DNA of 64,000 bases, taken from NCBI RefSeq assembly GCF_001761465.1, contig NZ_CP017479.1, forward strand, positions 2,232,001-2,296,000. The letters run 5' to 3'. Positions 50,497 to 59,753 of the stretch are shown piece after piece. Under the pieces are notes generated by a model. The model saw only the letters and a program-made list of their open reading frames with translations, searched no databases and had not been told where the DNA came from. Source of the DNA: Flavobacterium gilvum. Lineage in GTDB: Bacteria; Bacteroidota; Bacteroidia; Flavobacteriales; Flavobacteriaceae. The position numbers were made by a program, and so were the translations under genes. Every line of letters begins with the position of its first letter. Position 1 is the first letter of the stretch.

Positions 50497-51846
50497 TTAC
50501 TTCTTGTTCTTACGTTTCTTGGCTTGGTTTTTCAGCATATTTCTATTTACTGAACCATGAGTTTTTTTCTTGGTTACACCAGGGCCACCCAAATTGACTT
50601 TTTGGTTCTTTTTGCTTTTTTCATGAAAAGCACCATCTCCTTCTATTTTTTTAGGTTTTATTAAAAGCTTAAAAGGCTGTCTGTCTTTTTCGGGGCCTAT
50701 TAATTTTATGGAGACTTCAACATCTTCTGGAAAAGGTTCATAATTCAGCTCCATATCCATCAAAATCTCAATGGCTATTTTTGATTCTTCTTCTCTTGGA
50801 GTCACAAAACTAAGAGCTGTTCCTGTAGCATCGGCACGACCAGTTCGCCCAATACGGTGCATGTACAATTCTGGCAATTCAGGCATTTCAAAGTTGATAA
50901 CGTGCGTGATATTCGAAATATCCAAACCTCTCGCCATAATATCGGTGGTGATCAAACCACGCAGATTTCCTTCCTGAAATTCGGCCATGGTACTTAAACG
51001 ATAATTCTGTGATTTATTGGAATGGATTACACCAAACTGACCTTCAAAATCTTCTTCGATACGCTCGTGAACCATATCCGAAATCTTTTTGTTGTTCACA
51101 AAAACCAATACACGACTCATGTCCTCATCGGTTTCCAATAAATGTTTTAAAAGATTAATTTTGGTATTGAAATTCGGAACCTGATACGTGAATTGCGTAA
51201 TGTTTTCCAAAGGCGTTCCCGATGGTGCAAGTGTAACTTCTTCAGGATAATCAAAATAATCATTCAAAACGGTGTCAACATCATCCGTCATTGTTGCAGA
51301 GAATAGTATGTTTTGACGCTTTTTGGGCATCATTGCCAAAATAGCCGTTAATTGGGTACGGAAACCCAAATTCAGCATTTCGTCAAACTCATCGATGACC
51401 AGTTTTTGCATTTCTTCAAAACGGATTACATTGTCCAATGTCAAATCCATAACACGTCCTGGCGTTCCAACAAGGATATCGCAACCTTGATAAACAGTCG
51501 TTTTTTGAGTGTTAATATTTACTCCTCCAAAAATCCCAATTGTTCGAACCGACATATATTTGGTTAGTTTCTCCACTTCTTCCACAACCTGTACTACAAG
51601 TTCGCGTGTTGGAACCAAGATTACTATTTTAGGCGTATGTCCAGGAGTAAATTTGTATAATTTTAATAAAGGCAATAAATAGGCAAATGTTTTACCTGTA
51701 CCTGTTTGTGCAATTCCCATCATATCACGCCCAGACATTATCACAGAAAAAGTTTTTTCCTGAATAGGAGTTGGGGTCGTAAAGCCTAAATCATCAATAG
51801 CTTTTTGTACTGATTTAGGAAGATTGAATTGTTCGAAAGTGCTCAT
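50497..51846 (-). CDS. DEAD-box RNA helicase with DEFD motif II
   Basis: 449 residues. Motifs: AQTGTGKTFAYLLP (I), VPTRELVVQ (Ia), GTPGRVMD (Ib), motif II IDEFDEMLNLGF with Phe instead of the common Ala, SATMTDDV (III), RGLDISNITHV (V), HRIGRTGRADATG (VI). The Lys-rich tail (about 415-449) probably binds RNA. Phe in motif II is seen in this Bacteroidota subgroup and should keep the two acidic residues needed for Mg-ATP. The promoter TATCTTTG lies 17 bp upstream. Confidence 0.9.
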   Translation of the reverse strand: MSTFEQFNLPKSVQKAIDDLGFTTPTPIQEKTFSVIMSGRDMMGIAQTGTGKTFAYLLPLLKLYKFTPGHTPKIVILVPTRELVVQVVEEVEKLTKYMSVRTIGIFGGVNINTQKTTVYQGCDILVGTPGRVMDLTLDNVIRFEEMQKLVIDEFDEMLNLGFRTQLTAILAMMPKKRQNILFSATMTDDVDTVLNDYFDYPEEVTLAPSGTPLENITQFTYQVPNFNTKINLLKHLLETDEDMSRVLVFVNNKKISDMVHERIEEDFEGQFGVIHSNKSQNYRLSTMAEFQEGNLRGLITTDIMARGLDISNITHVINFEMPELPELYMHRIGRTGRADATGTALSFVTPREEESKIAIEILMDMELNYEPFPEDVEVSIKLIGPEKDRQPFKLLIKPKKIEGDGAFHEKSKKNQKVNLGGPGVTKKKTHGSVNRNMLKNQAKKRKNKK

Positions 51847-51863
51847 TGTATTTAAATTTTGTG

Positions 51864-51871
51864 CAAAGATA
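51864..51871 (-). promoter_or_regulatory. -7 element TATCTTTG for the second DEAD-box gene
   Basis: It matches TAnnTTTG on the minus strand and ends 17 bp before ATG 51846. Confidence 0.65.
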
Positions 51872-52136
51872 GGTTTTTTGAAACTAAGGATAGAAAGCTT
51901 ATGGCATTGGGTTGAGGATTAAATAATAAGATTGCTGATTTTTGACTAACGATTTTTGATTTTAGAAGAAAAAAACCTAGTAAAATAGTGAATATGCTGT
52001 TTAGCCACACCAAATATGAAATTTATGAATCTTGTACTAAAAGTCGAGACTCACAGGAATTTTTACTTCCATCGGGCTAAAGAGCCATCATTGGAAATTT
52101 TTGGAAACATTATGCTATTTGTGTGAAAAAAGAAAA
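51872..52136. other. Intergenic region, little recognised
   Basis: It holds single GATTTTTGATT-type words at 51937-51965 (related to the element at 28310-28541) and otherwise nothing I can assign. The gap up to the terminator at 52137 has no supported gene. Confidence 0.5.
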
Positions 52137-52172
52137 ACCTCTGTACACTTTTTGTGATAGTACACAGAGGTT
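52137..52172 (-). terminator. Terminator of the response-regulator gene
   Basis: Hairpin with stem AACCTCTGT and complement (52137-52172 overall), 37 bp after the response-regulator stop on the minus strand. Confidence 0.6.
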
Positions 52173-52209
52173 CATTGCGGTATTTAAATTTGTTTTTGAA
52201 TTTTTTATT

Positions 52210-52632
52210 TTAAGCGGGAACGCCTTCTTCAATTTTGTTTTGCTTCGCGAAACGATTTTTTTTTGAGAATAGTCGTCTTACTCTAAGCAACAATTCGTTT
52301 GGGTTAAAAGGTTTGGAAACAAAATCATCAGCGCCAAGATTAAAGGCTTCAATAACAGTTCCTTCTTCCTCTCCTAATGCCGAAACCACAATTATTGGAA
52401 TATTTTCATAATTGTCTTTTGAAAAACCTATAATCTCCAGTCCAGAACGGTAAGGAAGCATAATATCTGTAATAATCAGGTCAGGGATAAGTGTCGGAAT
52501 TTTTTCTATTGCGGTCAAGCCATCCTTACATGAAATTACTTGATAACCTTCTTTTTTTAGAATAAACTCGAGGATTTTAATCATCAAAACATCATCCTCT
52601 GCAATTAATATTTTTAAATCTGAATTATTCAT
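52210..52632 (-). CDS. Single-domain response regulator
   Basis: 140 residues: one receiver domain with the acidic pair in IAEDDVLMIK (about 10-19), the phospho-acceptor Asp in DLIITDIMLPYRSG (about 55), the switch Ser in VVSALGE and the Lys in FVSKPFNP (about 108). A short basic tail (RRLFSKKNRFAKQNK) follows, with no output domain. It probably works by protein contact or phosphotransfer. It has its own promoter but lies directly downstream of the YaiO gene on the same strand; no histidine kinase is in view. Confidence 0.9.
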   Translation of the reverse strand: MNNSDLKILIAEDDVLMIKILEFILKKEGYQVISCKDGLTAIEKIPTLIPDLIITDIMLPYRSGLEIIGFSKDNYENIPIIVVSALGEEEGTVIEAFNLGADDFVSKPFNPNELLLRVRRLFSKKNRFAKQNKIEEGVPA

Positions 52633-52710
52633 TTTCTGCTTTTTATCAAAATAACAATTGTAAAACGTTTCTTATGTAGAATAAACAACTGTACAGATAT
52701 ATTTGTGATG

Positions 52711-52718
52711 CAAAGTTA
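52711..52718 (-). promoter_or_regulatory. -7 element TAACTTTG for the response-regulator gene
   Basis: It matches TAnnTTTG on the minus strand, 78 bp before ATG 52632. It lets the regulator be made apart from the upstream polysaccharide genes. Confidence 0.55.
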
Positions 52719-52810
52719 ATTAAATAAAATTTCAGTTTCAGACAAAATGCAATTTAATTCGATAAAATACCTATTTATTTAAAAAAGATAAGTTTATACT
52801 TTCAAAAAAA

Positions 52811-54076
52811 CTACTTGAATCGTAACTCCCAAGAAACAGCCAAGAAATAAATCATAACGTAGTTACCGGGATCGAAAACTATTTCCTGATGGGTAATTCC
52901 TGATTGCAACCCAATGACATTTTTATTATTTGTGGTAGTGAAATTATATCCAATATTTGCTTTTTGGGATTTTAAATTAAAAATAGCTACTTGATCTCCA
53001 TTATTGCTGAATTGATTTATCTCGGGGGAGTAACCGGCTCCAATTGCGGCGCTAAAATAATTATCAGCATCTTTGCGGTACAAGCGATAGGTTAATGCGC
53101 CCGAAAGACTGGTTCCTGTGTCGCTTGGTGTAACATACGAGCGCAAAGACCAATAATTGTTCCCAGTGTACCAGGTAAGGGATCCGGTAAAAATATTTGT
53201 CGTTGTGCTATACATCAGGCTTCGAAATCCCAAGGAAACCTCGAGTCCTTTCGGTAATGATTTGAACAATTCTGCACCATATTTTGATTCGGGAAAAAGC
53301 GAAGAGTTCGAAAATCCAGCATTTAAGTAACCATAAAGTCCCTTTGTGATTTTTGGGTATAAGTCTACTTCATATTGAACTCCATTTTCTTCAAACCTTC
53401 TGTTTAAGTTAACTTTTGCCGTGATAGAACCGTATTTTGTTTCTCTGCCATATTTTATGGTGGAATAATACATCGGGTCGTAAATTGAGGAATAAAGGTC
53501 TGTGGCTAAGTTAATACCAATATTATTTAGATTTAATTTTTTGTTTAAAGCATTTTTGTACTCGATGGCTTTCTGATTATTAGGTTCTTTGGATAATACC
53601 TGCAAAACTGTTTTGTCTGCCTCTGTTGGATTATTGGTTTTTTCAAGAGCTGAGGCTTTTAGTAATAATATTTCGGAATCATTTGGGTAGTATTTCAATG
53701 CTTTTTCGCTTAAATCCAAAGCAATATAAGGTGATGATGCCCACAATTCGTTTTGAATGGTGCCCAACCATGCGCTTTTGTTTGTTTCTTCTTTTTTTAG
53801 GATATAATCAAACTCTTTTTTGGCCTTTTTATAATCACCATCCCAGGAATAGGTTGTTGCCAGGAAAGATCGTACATCATGATAATCTGGATATTTGGTC
53901 AAAATAAATTGTAAAGTATCCTGGGCTTGTTTGCGTTGATTGTTGAACGCCATGTTTCGTGCTGTTGCAAATGAAACATCGGGGTCTCCTTTGAATTCTT
54001 TTTGTTGTCCATAGATTTGAGCAAAGCACAAAATCAATAAAATAAGACTTAATTTGTTAACTGTTCTCTGTATCAT
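52811..54076 (-). CDS. YaiO-family outer-membrane barrel with N-terminal TPR domain
   Basis: 421 residues. Signal peptide (about 1-24). Residues 30-180 form TPR-like helix pairs: SFATARNMAFNNQRKQAQD, then YHDVRSFLATTYSWDGDYKKAKKEF. Residues 185-421 form a beta-barrel ending YFLAVSWELRFK, as the C-terminus of outer-membrane proteins should. The architecture resembles PgaA, BcsC and AlgK/AlgE-type export proteins, where TPRs recruit periplasmic modifiers to an outer-membrane pore. Its TPR is closely similar to the TPR tail of the sulfatase encoded 12 bp upstream. It would export or anchor a glycan; this is inference. Confidence 0.82.
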   Translation of the reverse strand: MIQRTVNKLSLILLILCFAQIYGQQKEFKGDPDVSFATARNMAFNNQRKQAQDTLQFILTKYPDYHDVRSFLATTYSWDGDYKKAKKEFDYILKKEETNKSAWLGTIQNELWASSPYIALDLSEKALKYYPNDSEILLLKASALEKTNNPTEADKTVLQVLSKEPNNQKAIEYKNALNKKLNLNNIGINLATDLYSSIYDPMYYSTIKYGRETKYGSITAKVNLNRRFEENGVQYEVDLYPKITKGLYGYLNAGFSNSSLFPESKYGAELFKSLPKGLEVSLGFRSLMYSTTTNIFTGSLTWYTGNNYWSLRSYVTPSDTGTSLSGALTYRLYRKDADNYFSAAIGAGYSPEINQFSNNGDQVAIFNLKSQKANIGYNFTTTNNKNVIGLQSGITHQEIVFDPGNYVMIYFLAVSWELRFK

Positions 54077-54088
54077 CGTGGCAAAATG

Positions 54089-56497
54089 TTATTTTAAAGA
54101 TTTTTTAAATTTGTGGTATTCTTGATTTTCAGGGTAAACAGTCAAAAGACTGTCAATTTGTTTTCTGGCTTCAGTGATATTTTTGATTTTTTGATAGGAT
54201 TTGGCTAATTTAAAGCTGATTTCGGGGGCGTAAATTTTATTGGAGTGTGCCTGTTTCCCAATTTTTACAGCCTTTTTATTTTGGTCAGACCAAAAATAAA
54301 CATCCATGAGGGCGCTGTAACCATCTTCATAAAACGGCTTTTGGTTTATAGATGCTAGTAATTCCATTTCAGCATTTTTATAATCTCCGTCCCAAGCGAG
54401 TGTTCGTCCTTTTAAAATCTTGAAATCTATATAATTTGGTTTGTCGTTTAGCATATAATTGCATAATAAACGGGCTTTTTCACGTTCTTTGTTAAATGCC
54501 AATTCACGTGCCTTAAAGAAAATCTGATCAGAATTTAAGCCTTTGGAAACTTTTTTAATATAAGCTATTTCTTGGGGCGTAAACGTGTACAAAGTGCTTT
54601 TGAATTTGGAAGCGACGGGAGTGATTTTATCTTTTGATGTTAGATAGGTATTTAGATATTTATATTTATTAAATGATTCTTTTACAGTATCTTGTAATCC
54701 GTCGTTGGATTCTGTGATATTGAAATTGGAATCAATTTTGTACAAATTTCCATCTGTATAAAAGTAGTCTTTATAAATATAATCAATCAGACTCCCTTTG
54801 TATCTCATTAAAGGAATTGTATGAACGTTTCTAAATTGTCTGGCCGTATCTATTCCCTGACCCATCCAATATGTTTTTTCTAGTTTTTTAATTTTTTGGT
54901 TGTTGGTCAAAAACGAAACCAAAGTAGGCGTAACATCATTATGCGATGATATTGATTTGAATTCGGCTGTTTTTTTCAGCATTGGACTATAAATGTAAAA
55001 CGGCACATGGAATCGCGAAAGATTGTCTTTTTGTGGAACTGGAATTAATCTATGATCGCCCGTAATTATAAAGATTGTGTTTCCATAATCCGGCCTTTTG
55101 GAATAAGCTGCCATGAATTTTTGCAACGAATTATCGGTATAAAGCAGGGCGGCAAAAATGTCCTTATATTCCTTTAATTTATTTCTTTCCAAATATGATT
55201 TTGAATTCAAAATGGCATCTACTTTTTTAAGATAATTCTCTTTTGAAGGAAACTCAAATGGTTCGTGATTGGAAAGTGTCATTATGATGTCCAGTCGCGG
55301 TTGGCTTTTTTGGTTTAATTCAGATAAGGTTTTGCGGTAAATTTCAGCATCAGGATATCCCCAAGAAAAACCTCCAGAATTTTTTTTAGACATAGTATAT
55401 CCTGGGCCAAATTTATTGACATCAGTAATAGTATTAATGCCATTGTATTCTAAAAAAGTACTTTTTTTGTCAAAATTAATATCGTCGCCACAATAATAAG
55501 AAGTCGTGTAACCATTTGATTTCAGAATACTTATAAGTGAATTGTGTTTGGGTAACGGATTTAATTCCATAAAACCATTTTTCCCAAATGGTGCAGAACC
55601 TATTAGGGCGGGCAAAGCACCAAAAGTACGGCCAGCATTGCTGACAAAATTTTTCCAATACAATGATTTTGTAGTCAATGAATCAAGATAAGGCGTGAAG
55701 CCGCTGTATTCGCCATCATCGGTAAAATCACGTCCAAGTCCTTCCATAATGATAAACACAATGTTAGGCTTTTCCTGATGAATATTGAAAAAAGGTGACA
55801 GCACATCTTTGGCATCTTCCGCAGCTTTTTCTAAAGGATATTCTTTTTTGAAAGAAAAAACTCTTTGAGCAGAAAGGCTTTCTTCTTTTTTTGAACGGAT
55901 AATGTCACTGACTAAAAAATGTAATTTGTTTTGATAAACAGGTTCGGTATTATTGGCAAAAACAAAATTGAATCCTCCTATGGCTAAAACAATCAGAAAT
56001 GGTACAATCGGGTTGATTTTTGTACCAATAAACTGAAATACCCGGATAAGTCCTAAATAAAGTGCCGGAACTATTATAAAAGGCAAAAACATCACAAAAG
56101 ATATGGATAATGAAGAAGTGACGGTTGTGTACATGTCACTTAATGAATATCCCAAAAGATCCGAACCAAGGTTGATGTGAGTGGTAAGGCTGTATCCTGT
56201 CATTGCCAATTGGATGATAACAATTAGGCTAAAAAGGATTTTAATAATTACCGTTGCCAAAGACTGTTTTATCCATTTCAATATTAAATATAATGGCAAA
56301 AAGAGTAACCCAATTTGTAAACCGACAACAAAATCATTTCCGATTTTATGAGAAAATACAGTTAAATCAAAATTCTTATAAATGTCAACGTAACTGAGAA
56401 TACAAAAAACAGTTATCAATGAAAATAGTGAATATATATAGTCGATACTATTTTTTATAGTATTGTTGAAAAACGTTATTGGTTTGAAATTATTCAT
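54089..56497 (-). CDS. LTA-synthase-like sulfatase/phosphotransferase with C-terminal TPR tail
   Basis: 802 residues. About five N-terminal membrane helices (about 17-190) anchor a periplasmic alkaline-phosphatase-superfamily domain (about 245-560). Landmarks: IVFIIMEGLGRDF (metal-binding Glu), NAGRTFGALPAL (catalytic Thr), HEPFEF, ITGDHRL (Asp-His) and FYIYSPMLKK. A second domain from about 655 to the end is TPR-like: FFKARELAFNKEREKARLL and GRTLAWDGDYKNAEMEL. This tail is like the YaiO TPR. The enzyme probably transfers phosphoglycerol or a similar group, or cleaves a sulfate, on a periplasmic glycan. The GT2 gene is 73 bp upstream. Confidence 0.82.
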   Translation of the reverse strand: MNNFKPITFFNNTIKNSIDYIYSLFSLITVFCILSYVDIYKNFDLTVFSHKIGNDFVVGLQIGLLFLPLYLILKWIKQSLATVIIKILFSLIVIIQLAMTGYSLTTHINLGSDLLGYSLSDMYTTVTSSLSISFVMFLPFIIVPALYLGLIRVFQFIGTKINPIVPFLIVLAIGGFNFVFANNTEPVYQNKLHFLVSDIIRSKKEESLSAQRVFSFKKEYPLEKAAEDAKDVLSPFFNIHQEKPNIVFIIMEGLGRDFTDDGEYSGFTPYLDSLTTKSLYWKNFVSNAGRTFGALPALIGSAPFGKNGFMELNPLPKHNSLISILKSNGYTTSYYCGDDINFDKKSTFLEYNGINTITDVNKFGPGYTMSKKNSGGFSWGYPDAEIYRKTLSELNQKSQPRLDIIMTLSNHEPFEFPSKENYLKKVDAILNSKSYLERNKLKEYKDIFAALLYTDNSLQKFMAAYSKRPDYGNTIFIITGDHRLIPVPQKDNLSRFHVPFYIYSPMLKKTAEFKSISSHNDVTPTLVSFLTNNQKIKKLEKTYWMGQGIDTARQFRNVHTIPLMRYKGSLIDYIYKDYFYTDGNLYKIDSNFNITESNDGLQDTVKESFNKYKYLNTYLTSKDKITPVASKFKSTLYTFTPQEIAYIKKVSKGLNSDQIFFKARELAFNKEREKARLLCNYMLNDKPNYIDFKILKGRTLAWDGDYKNAEMELLASINQKPFYEDGYSALMDVYFWSDQNKKAVKIGKQAHSNKIYAPEISFKLAKSYQKIKNITEARKQIDSLLTVYPENQEYHKFKKSLK

Positions 56498-56570
56498 TTT
56501 GAATAAAATAAAAGGTTCATTTGTTGAGCTTATGCTTTACGATTATTTTTTTATTCTAAAATTTGGGAAC

Positions 56571-57992
56571 TTATTCAGGTTTTGTGCTAAAGCCTTGTCG
56601 TTGCATATTTCCCCAATTTTGTTCTTTTTGCCTTATAAAATGATAATATCCTTTTAATGAAGCATATAAGTTTACAGGATGATAAACAAAGGGTTCAATA
56701 ACTGCCATGAGAATCAGAATCATTAATTCCCTTGCATTGGCATAATTTTTATAAATGACATCGTCCAAAAAGATTGATGTAATCGTAATAATTAAATAGA
56801 AAAAATAAACCACTACCGAGATGTAAAAAAAGAACAGGTAATTCACTTCAAAAAATATTAGAAATAATATAGTAGCAATCATTCCAACTACTTCGATAAC
56901 GGGTATCATAAATTCGAAAATGAAAAAGTATGGAAGAATGAAAAAAGCGGTTCTTTGATATTTTGGCTTAAATAATAAATTTTTATGCAAAAACAAGGTT
57001 TGAATCAACCCTCTTGCCCATCGCATTCGTTGTCGTATCAAAATGGTTTTATTTCCCGGAACCTCTGTCCAGCACAAGGATTCAGGTATGTATTTTATTG
57101 CGAAAGGAAGTTTGTTTTCATACATGTATTTTCGCATTCGCATAACGAGTTCCATGTCTTCACCCAATGATTTGTGCCAATAACCACCTGCTTTAATTAC
57201 GATTTCTTTATCGAATAGACCCAACGCACCCGAAACTAATAACAAACTGTTAATTTGACTCAAAGCCATTCGGCCCATAAGAAAAGCTCTTACATATTCT
57301 AATTCCTGAAAACGGGCGTACCATCCGGTTGGGAAATGAATTTTGACAAGGAATCCGTCTTTTACCTCACACGAATTGGAGCTTCGGATACCGGCTCCGG
57401 TAGCAATTATTCTTTTTTTATTTTCTATAAAGGGTTTTGCCAGTTTTATAATAGCGTCACTTTTCAGAATACAATCAACGTCTGTACATAAAATTAATGG
57501 GTATTTTGTAGAATTAATACCTGTGTTGGAAGCATCTGCTTTGCTTTTTCGGTTTTCTTTATCAACAACCAAAAGTTTGGAATATATAGGATTTGTCGAT
57601 TTGTAATGGCCTCTTACAGGGCCTGTTGGTATTTTGGCTTCATAATAAAAATCGACTTTGACCAATTCAAACTCTCGTATCAGTTTTTCGAGAGTATCGT
57701 CTGTACTTCCATCGTTGATTAAAACCACTTCGTATTTAGGGTAGTTAAGTGATAATAATGATTTTATATTATAAACTACAGTCGCACCTTCATTGAAGGC
57801 GGGTGCAATCACAGATACGCCAGGAATATGATTGGATTTTACCAATACATTATTTGTAATAAAATGCTTTGTGTTGAGGTATTGTTTTATTCCATAATAC
57901 GATAAGAACGCCAATGTTAGATATAACAGGATGTAGGTTATGGAAAATAATCCCACGAATATTTCATATATATCTAATAGAATTTTCATCAT
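56571..57992 (-). CDS. Processive-type family 2 glycosyltransferase
   Basis: 473 residues. One membrane helix at the N-terminus (about 10-32), the GT2 catalytic domain and about four C-terminal helices. Catalytic landmarks: VIAPAFNEGATV (nucleotide site), VVLINDGSTDDT (first Asp), LILCTDVDCILK (DxD), LGEDMELVMRM (base) and RQRMRWARGL, the Gln-x-x-Arg-Trp motif of cellulose, hyaluronan and PNAG synthases. It would polymerise a sugar and thread it through the inner membrane. A YaiP-type GT next to YaiO in E. coli (from memory) supports the pairing with the YaiO gene downstream. Confidence 0.87.
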   Translation of the reverse strand: MMKILLDIYEIFVGLFSITYILLYLTLAFLSYYGIKQYLNTKHFITNNVLVKSNHIPGVSVIAPAFNEGATVVYNIKSLLSLNYPKYEVVLINDGSTDDTLEKLIREFELVKVDFYYEAKIPTGPVRGHYKSTNPIYSKLLVVDKENRKSKADASNTGINSTKYPLILCTDVDCILKSDAIIKLAKPFIENKKRIIATGAGIRSSNSCEVKDGFLVKIHFPTGWYARFQELEYVRAFLMGRMALSQINSLLLVSGALGLFDKEIVIKAGGYWHKSLGEDMELVMRMRKYMYENKLPFAIKYIPESLCWTEVPGNKTILIRQRMRWARGLIQTLFLHKNLLFKPKYQRTAFFILPYFFIFEFMIPVIEVVGMIATILFLIFFEVNYLFFFYISVVVYFFYLIITITSIFLDDVIYKNYANARELMILILMAVIEPFVYHPVNLYASLKGYYHFIRQKEQNWGNMQRQGFSTKPE

Positions 57993-58090
57993 GATAGTAA
58001 TCTTTTATGTTTGGTTTTAATTTTAAGATTGTATTTGATTCCAGAGTATTTTACTAAGGCTGTTCTTTGTGTTTTAGATATTTTATACTA

Positions 58091-59152
58091 TTACAAATAA
58101 CGAGTCTTGACATGCTTAACCATTTTTTGGACATCTTCATTATCCAAAAAGTGATCTTCAAAATAATGGGGGTTTATTTTATTGAGACAATACACGGCAT
58201 CAAGTTTAATGTCTTCGTCTGTTTTGTCAATCAATAATTGAGCAATGAAATTCTCAGAATCTGTCATTCCAATGGTGGAAAGCGTATTGAAAATTTCCAA
58301 TTTATTTTTAATGTCTTCATGACAAAATTGTTCAATCAGTTCTTGTTCAGCTTCGGAAATAAATAAAAACTGGACAGCATGAATTGCTTCAAAACGTACT
58401 AACTTATTGGGGTGCCTTAGCAATTTTACAATAATTTCATGCTCGTTATTGTAATTGTAAAACATCATCAGTTTAAGGCCTAACTTTATGATGGTGTCAT
58501 TCTCAGAAACAATCCATTTATCCAGATTGGTAGGTATTTTTGTTTTTTTCTGATGCAGAATATCCATGATATTTATTTCTTCTGCGATAGTAATTTGATG
58601 CGAAGAATCAAGAAGTGTTTCTAAATTTTCAGGTTCCAATGATATTAACGCAAGAAATGCACTAGATTTTACATTTCTGTTCTTGTGATGCAATAATGGT
58701 TTGATAAATGTGATTCCTTTTTTGTATTCCAAAGACTCCAATTGGGATATTCCTAAGCACTTAAAATAGAATCGTCGACTTTTTAAAAGCTTTTTGGTGT
58801 ATTCGAACAGGTCAAATTGTTCATATAAAAAATGGAAGGTGTTGGTTACTTCTCCTTTTAAATTTAATTTTAAAAAAATAATTTCGCTTAAAATTAAATT
58901 TTTGCACCATCTTTTTTCAAAAGGGATTGTTTTTTTGAACTGTTCTATTTCGTTAAAAAAAGATTGTTCATCAAAAGGGGAAAAAATCATATTAGTCAGG
59001 AAACTGTCTATTTCACTTTTGGCAGCTTCCCACTTGGGTTTGAATATATCATATCTGAATCTATTGATGACTAAAACAGTTATCAATATAAGAAAACCAC
59101 AAATTAATATGGGTAAAACATGGAGGACAAAATAATAAACTAATACATCCAT
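58091..59152 (-). CDS. HEAT-repeat membrane protein
   Basis: 353 residues from ATG 59152; the promoter element at 59243-59250 overlaps a longer in-frame start, ruling it out. One N-terminal membrane helix (about 5-30) precedes a cytoplasmic helical solenoid with HEAT-like repeats, e.g. FIKPLLHHKNRNVKSSAFLALISL, IIVKLLRHPNKLVRFEAIHAV and FIAQLLIDKTDEDIKLDAVYCL, given here in parts. It is first in the polysaccharide-type locus, 98 bp before the GT2 gene. It may scaffold or regulate the synthase (inference). Confidence 0.78.
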   Translation of the reverse strand: MDVLVYYFVLHVLPILICGFLILITVLVINRFRYDIFKPKWEAAKSEIDSFLTNMIFSPFDEQSFFNEIEQFKKTIPFEKRWCKNLILSEIIFLKLNLKGEVTNTFHFLYEQFDLFEYTKKLLKSRRFYFKCLGISQLESLEYKKGITFIKPLLHHKNRNVKSSAFLALISLEPENLETLLDSSHQITIAEEINIMDILHQKKTKIPTNLDKWIVSENDTIIKLGLKLMMFYNYNNEHEIIVKLLRHPNKLVRFEAIHAVQFLFISEAEQELIEQFCHEDIKNKLEIFNTLSTIGMTDSENFIAQLLIDKTDEDIKLDAVYCLNKINPHYFEDHFLDNEDVQKMVKHVKTRYL

Positions 59153-59242
59153 AAATAAGAAATTAGTAAGTAATACTTTCGTAAAACTAGGCTTATTTTT
59201 GGGGGTGTATTTTTTAGTTTTTTTTGATACTAAAAACTTTAG

Positions 59243-59250
59243 CAAATGTA
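59243..59250 (-). promoter_or_regulatory. -7 element TACATTTG, promoter of the HEAT/GT2/sulfatase/YaiO locus
   Basis: It matches TAnnTTTG on the minus strand, 90 bp before ATG 59152. It is the only clear promoter upstream of the four-gene unit. Confidence 0.6.
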
Positions 59251-59407
59251 ATGATTATTCTGCGGTGTGAAGTAAGATATTTCTAAACTCGTTCATTGTG
59301 AGTTTTTTATGTTGTGTTTTTCAGAAGAAAATATAAAACTGTTTTTTTTTATGTTAATTGTTTATTAAAATTGAAATTTAAGGAAAGGGGCAATTCCTTT
59401 TTTAACA

Positions 59408-59674
59408 TTAAAAACCTTCAAAAACGCCTAATCCAAATAGTGCAAAATCATATTTTACAGGGTCAATAGGATCCAATTCTCTAAGTTTTGAATCCAATTC
59501 AGCCAAAGCTTTTCCGTCGTTTTGTTTTCGGGTCAACAAGCCTAGTTTTCGAGCCACATTTCCAGAATGCACATCGAGAGGGCAGGACAGGATTGAAGGT
59601 GGAATGTTTTTCCAGATCCCTAAATCAACGCCTTTGTTGTCTTGGCGGCAAAGCCACCTTAACATCATGTTGAT
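59408..59674 (-). pseudogene. 3' fragment of the native DUF2400/TIGR02757 gene
   Basis: The frame from about 59674 to the stop at 59408 encodes the last 88 residues of a DUF2400 protein (MLRWLCRQDNKGVDLGIWK, PLDVHSGNVARKLGLL, then DPIDPVKYDFALFGLG). Homology to the full-length copy at 59754-60524 stops abruptly at codon Ile (59672-59674); beyond it the sequence is unrelated. The protein match is close, but codons differ, so it is not a recent duplicate. It lacks a start and its upstream part, so it is broken by the adjacent island. Confidence 0.85.
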
Positions 59675-59714
59675 GAGTATAATTAAGGATGCTTAAATTT
59701 AAAATGATAAAAAC

Positions 59715-59722
59715 TATATTTG
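59715..59722 (+). promoter_or_regulatory. -7 element TATATTTG for the island's DUF2400 gene
   Basis: It matches TAnnTTTG, 31 bp before ATG 59754, inside the island. The replacement gene therefore carries its own promoter. Confidence 0.6.
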
Positions 59723-59753
59723 CATAGATATAAAGCCTTAAAATCGATAAAAC

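Noticed and set aside
59675..59753. A tRNA-type attachment site or integrase core site at the island edge
   Set aside because: No tRNA fragment, direct repeat or integrase gene is visible at this edge; the other edge is outside the window.
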